Source of the DNA: Loki-b32 sp964493385
GTDB lineage: Archaea > Asgardarchaeota > Lokiarchaeia > Sigyniarchaeales > SOKP01
Assembly (NCBI GenBank): GCA_964493385.1
Contig: CAZBNW010000011.1
Location: 1 to 39,083 of the forward strand
DNA length: 39,083 nucleotides
Reading direction: 5' to 3'
Of the stretch, positions 35,754 through 39,083 are shown in pieces (positions within the stretch are counted from its first letter, which is position 1; the number at the start of each line of letters is the position of its first letter). The translations under genes were made by a program, and so were the position numbers. The notes beneath the pieces were generated by a model. It had not been told where the DNA came from and did not search any database. It saw only the letters and a program-made list of their open reading frames with translations.

Positions 35754-38651
35754 TTATTCTAATATTTCAATCAAATTATTAAACGATATTATTAAGTCTG
35801 AGACAATTTTTTTTGAAATATCAATTTTTGAAAGACTTTGAAGAGAATATTTTTTTACAATTTTTTTTTTATAATCGCGATGCTTTGGATGAGCAACTCC
35901 ACCCTCTGAACGAATTTGATTTAACTCTCTAAATCCAAATATTAAGTCTTCAACCTTTTTTTTATCTTTACTAAACTTTTCTTCGATAAACTTGGCAAGA
36001 AGATTTATTCTACCCTTAATCCTTTTTTTTAATACAAGTTTGGATTTTAGAAATCCTAAATTTATCGCCTCTGAAACAGCGTTGGATAAGTTTAGAATAA
36101 AAAAAGTAAAATCTTTACGAGTGTCCTTAAAAGGAATATGAAGATTATTAAATTGTTCTATATCTTCAAAATTTAGAGGTAAAAACAGGGGATCTTGAAA
36201 TTTTTTATTGAAGATATCATTTAATAATTGATATTTTTCTTTAAAAATATGGATCAAATTTTCTCGATCAAAATTAAATAAAGAATACAAATATGATTCC
36301 GGCTGTTGAATATTTTCTAAAAAAACTCTTAATCCATTAAACAATGGATTAGTATTGAAAATTTCATAGTTTTCTTCAGCGAATTTTAATGAATTTTCCT
36401 CTTGGTATTCGGGAATAATTTTATTTTTCCATAGTTTTACTATATCATTCCATGCACTACAAAATTTTGAGTCTGTATATAGATAATCTAATATAGAAAA
36501 TAACCGCTTTTTATTTTCAATGATATTTTCATCGAAATAATGTATTAAGTTTAAAAAGCAATAGATATTATGATAATGTTTTAAAATTTCGAAATTTAAG
36601 AAATATCCAATATATTTGTTTTTATTATTTTTTAAATAGCTTAACGGTTGTTCTAAATCTTTAAATAAATCTAAAATTGAACCATAATTTTTTAAATTTT
36701 GTTCTATACTTATGATTTTTCGAAAATTTATTAAGTTATTTTGTTTTTCATCTCTGTTTGTTAAATTTTTTTCATAGAGTTTTATTTTATCCCAATCAGA
36801 GATTGCATTCTCAATTGAATTACAAGAATTCTGGAAATCTCCTTGAAGAAAATATAATAATCCTAATTTTTCATGATTTTTTATCATTTTATTCTCTTCA
36901 TTCTTGATTAGCTCATTGATAAAATCCTGTAATGCTTTCTTATCTTTTGATTTGATTAATGTATAAAAGTGATTGAACTCTATTGAATAATTTTCATTAT
37001 AGTCTTCATGAAAAAATTCATAGAAATAATCATTTATAGTTTTATCATCATTATTTATAGTTTTAATGAAGTTTTGGAATTCTAAAAATAATTTTTTCCC
37101 TGTTATATGATCATCATATTTCCTTGCTACTCTTATAAATTGTTCAAAAAGGAAAACCTTTAATTGGTTAGAGTCGGAATTAAGTTCTTTTAATATATAT
37201 TCATCTAAAGAATCGCAATTATTTAATTTGTAAACATTATAAAATTCTGAATTAATTATATTTCTTAAACGTCTTAGTAATGAGAACTCCTCTATATATA
37301 AGATGTTTTCTACTTTCTTTAGTAATTTTTTTCTTGAATGTTCAGTGATATCCATAAAATTTTTTCTTAAGTCTTTTTTATCTAAAGATAATTTAAAACA
37401 AAATTCTCTAAAATCAGAGTAATTTTCTAATTTTAATATGAGTTTAAAATAAGCTTCAAAATTTTTTTCATTTCTAAGATATTTTTTTTTTGAAATTAAA
37501 TATGTGTGGGAAGCAGGGTGCCATCGATTTCTATAAAAATCTGGTATAAATGACACTATAGAACTAATTAGAGTAAATTTTTCAGATAAAGCTAAATTTT
37601 TTGCTTTATAAATTTTATAAAAGTTAAATGGGAAATTTTGTGCTTTTAATCCAGATATAGTTAGACAATATAAATTAAAATTATCTTTTTTTGGTTTTGT
37701 TTTTAATATGCGTTTAAAGAATTTTTCTAAATCTCTGTTACTGAATCTCTCTGTTAAAAAGTTTTTATAGATGATTTTTAGAATTTTGGCATTATTCAAG
37801 CTCTTTTTCTGAAGAAAAAGAGGAGGGATGAAATTTGTTGTATACTTTTTATAAAATTCTAAGTAAGTGTTGAATACAAAATTTCTTTGTTTGATTTTAA
37901 ATTGATTTTCTAAATATTCACAGAACTTTATGGGATCAGGATAGTATATATCATAGATTTCTTTTCTTTTATGAGTTTTTAAAAAATGAAAAATTAAATT
38001 CTTAACATTGTCTAAATTATTTTCAATTTCATTGTAATAATCGATGAGAATTTGATATTTCTCAATCAAATCATATTCAATTGGAAATTCATCAAATATT
38101 GAAAAAAATTGTAAGAATTCTTCTTTACCAAATTTGCCTAAATTTATTAAGGGAAAAAATAGTTTTAAGAAAGATATATAATTGATTATTGATTCATATG
38201 AAATTTCTTCTTGTAATCTCTTTCTAATTAATTCAATTAAGTATTGCGAAAAGTTTTTAAATTTTTCAATTAAATCATTATCTTCTAAATCTAAATGTTC
38301 AAAAGCTTCTATATAACTTTTAATAAATTGGTTAAACTCGAAATTTGAAGTCAGGATTTTATTTTTTAAATTGAAAAAAAACGAAATAAAGGATTCAATT
38401 TTTAAAATTTGAGGGATATATGATTTTGAAATAATCATTTCTAATCTAGGCATATTATGATTGAAAGTATATAGATCTCGGATATTAACCCAATTTTTTA
38501 TACCATTTAACCAATCTTTCCAAATTGGAATTTTTTTTTTCTTATAAATGTAAAAATAATTTTTAATAAAATTCCTTCTTTTCTCAATCTCTTCGATAAT
38601 ATTATTAAGATCTCTTACATCAAAACTCATTTCATTTTCTAAAAAACTCAT
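35754..38651 (-). CDS. large helical protein with C-terminal HEPN-like Rx6H motif
   Basis: This 965-residue protein is very rich in Lys, Asn, Phe and Leu and almost wholly helical; it is not recognised by name. Repeated helix pairs in the middle (for example KLGLLYFLQGDFQNSCNSIE) resemble TPR/HEAT-like solenoids. Near the end, FGFRELNQIRSEGGVAHPKH has R914 and H921 in an Rx6H arrangement within a helix-turn, as in HEPN nucleases of abortive-infection type. A GGGGTG site eight bases before the ATG at 38651 supports the first of two nearby MSF starts. It stands alone between long spacers. A solenoid sensor with a C-terminal HEPN effector is a plausible reading. Confidence 0.65.
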   Translation of the reverse strand: MSFLENEMSFDVRDLNNIIEEIEKRRNFIKNYFYIYKKKKIPIWKDWLNGIKNWVNIRDLYTFNHNMPRLEMIISKSYIPQILKIESFISFFFNLKNKILTSNFEFNQFIKSYIEAFEHLDLEDNDLIEKFKNFSQYLIELIRKRLQEEISYESIINYISFLKLFFPLINLGKFGKEEFLQFFSIFDEFPIEYDLIEKYQILIDYYNEIENNLDNVKNLIFHFLKTHKRKEIYDIYYPDPIKFCEYLENQFKIKQRNFVFNTYLEFYKKYTTNFIPPLFLQKKSLNNAKILKIIYKNFLTERFSNRDLEKFFKRILKTKPKKDNFNLYCLTISGLKAQNFPFNFYKIYKAKNLALSEKFTLISSIVSFIPDFYRNRWHPASHTYLISKKKYLRNEKNFEAYFKLILKLENYSDFREFCFKLSLDKKDLRKNFMDITEHSRKKLLKKVENILYIEEFSLLRRLRNIINSEFYNVYKLNNCDSLDEYILKELNSDSNQLKVFLFEQFIRVARKYDDHITGKKLFLEFQNFIKTINNDDKTINDYFYEFFHEDYNENYSIEFNHFYTLIKSKDKKALQDFINELIKNEENKMIKNHEKLGLLYFLQGDFQNSCNSIENAISDWDKIKLYEKNLTNRDEKQNNLINFRKIISIEQNLKNYGSILDLFKDLEQPLSYLKNNKNKYIGYFLNFEILKHYHNIYCFLNLIHYFDENIIENKKRLFSILDYLYTDSKFCSAWNDIVKLWKNKIIPEYQEENSLKFAEENYEIFNTNPLFNGLRVFLENIQQPESYLYSLFNFDRENLIHIFKEKYQLLNDIFNKKFQDPLFLPLNFEDIEQFNNLHIPFKDTRKDFTFFILNLSNAVSEAINLGFLKSKLVLKKRIKGRINLLAKFIEEKFSKDKKKVEDLIFGFRELNQIRSEGGVAHPKHRDYKKKIVKKYSLQSLSKIDISKKIVSDLIISFNNLIEILE

Positions 38652-39083
38652 TTTTGAAACACCCCAAAAATATATTTGTTATTTGGTCATGCGATAAATA
38701 ATTCTAATAAGAAATATCCTATTTTTCTTTTTAAATTCTTTGCTAGAATTTTATTGAATTATTGATGGTCGATGATAAACTGAATCAGGTTAAATATACC
38801 AATTAATTAATTTAGAAAAGTTATATAAAGGGAGAATTTTAATCTTATTTATTGATAAATTAATTTAGAAATATTGTCTTATCTTTATTAATATGATATT
38901 AAATAATTGATAAAAATCATTGTAGAAAACTTATTTAATATTTCTATAAAATAGTTTTTAAAAAAATATTATTCTTTGAGAAGATTAAAACAGAAAAAGG
39001 TCAGGGATATAGAAAATATGAATTCAACGGGAATGTATTAATTAAAAGGGAAAACGAGATGAGGATTCTACAAGCTGTATTAA
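38652..39083 (+). other. edge region with a possible partial gene running off the right side
   Basis: From 38652 to 38938 no gene is seen. From 38939 the plus strand stays open to the window end (48 codons) and reads FEKIKTEKGQGYRKYEFNG, then NVLIKRENEMRILQAVL, which looks protein-like. It lacks a start codon until an ATG at 39059. It may be the beginning of a gene starting at 39059, or a gene whose 5' end is damaged. The window edge prevents a decision. Confidence 0.3.

Overview
The window is AT-rich and reads as the genome of an Asgard archaeon, probably Lokiarchaeia-like. Four things point there: a eukaryote-type Ras/Rab-like GTPase; the archaeal pair of a four-CxxC zinc-ribbon protein followed by elongation factor aEF1B; a probable longin/roadblock-type protein; and archaeal Hdr/MvhD/FrhB redox genes beside bacterial-type MutS and MutL. 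This placement rests on gene content alone, with no marker phylogeny.

1-12.5 kb, minus strand: a redox operon transcribed from about 12.5 kb toward position 1. In order it encodes HdrC, HdrB, an HdrD-like HdrC-CCG fusion, a giant HdrA carrying a GltD-like NAD(P)H-oxidoreductase module, MvhD, an FrhB-like F420/ferredoxin oxidoreductase subunit, a second tandem HdrA and a second MvhD cut by the window edge. No hydrogenase large or small subunit is present. The likely theme is flavin-based electron bifurcation linking heterodisulfide-type chemistry to NAD(P)H, F420 and ferredoxin. The giant HdrA is interrupted by a 100-N scaffold gap that is an artefact: the same 55 bases lie on both sides, and collapsing them restores a single 1495-residue frame.

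12.5-24.2 kb: housekeeping and regulation. It holds a Cys-rich small protein, an Lrp/AsnC regulator, the small GTPase (with two altered nucleotide-binding motifs), a CxxC/winged-helix protein, the zinc ribbon and aEF1B, MutL with a small coupled ORF, a GT-C-like membrane protein, MutS, a crotonase-fold enzyme and an alpha/beta hydrolase.

24.2-39.1 kb: an accessory region of mostly unnamed genes, gene fragments and long AT-rich spacers. It contains a Schlafen AlbA_2-type protein between two direct repeats, a HerA-like ATPase remnant without its P-loop, a coiled-coil mini-protein coupled to an ApeA-like HEPN protein, a TPR protein, small zinc ribbons, a longin-like protein, a clan CD (caspase/gingipain-like) peptidase coupled to a tiny upstream ORF, a DUF3800 protein, a three-gene operon whose middle gene is broken at an A8 run, and a 965-residue helical protein ending in a second HEPN-like Rx6H motif. 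This looks like a defence or conflict island, with several candidate effectors (two HEPN RNases, one protease, one RNase-H-fold DUF3800). No standard defence system is complete here.

No tRNA, rRNA or CRISPR array was seen by eye.
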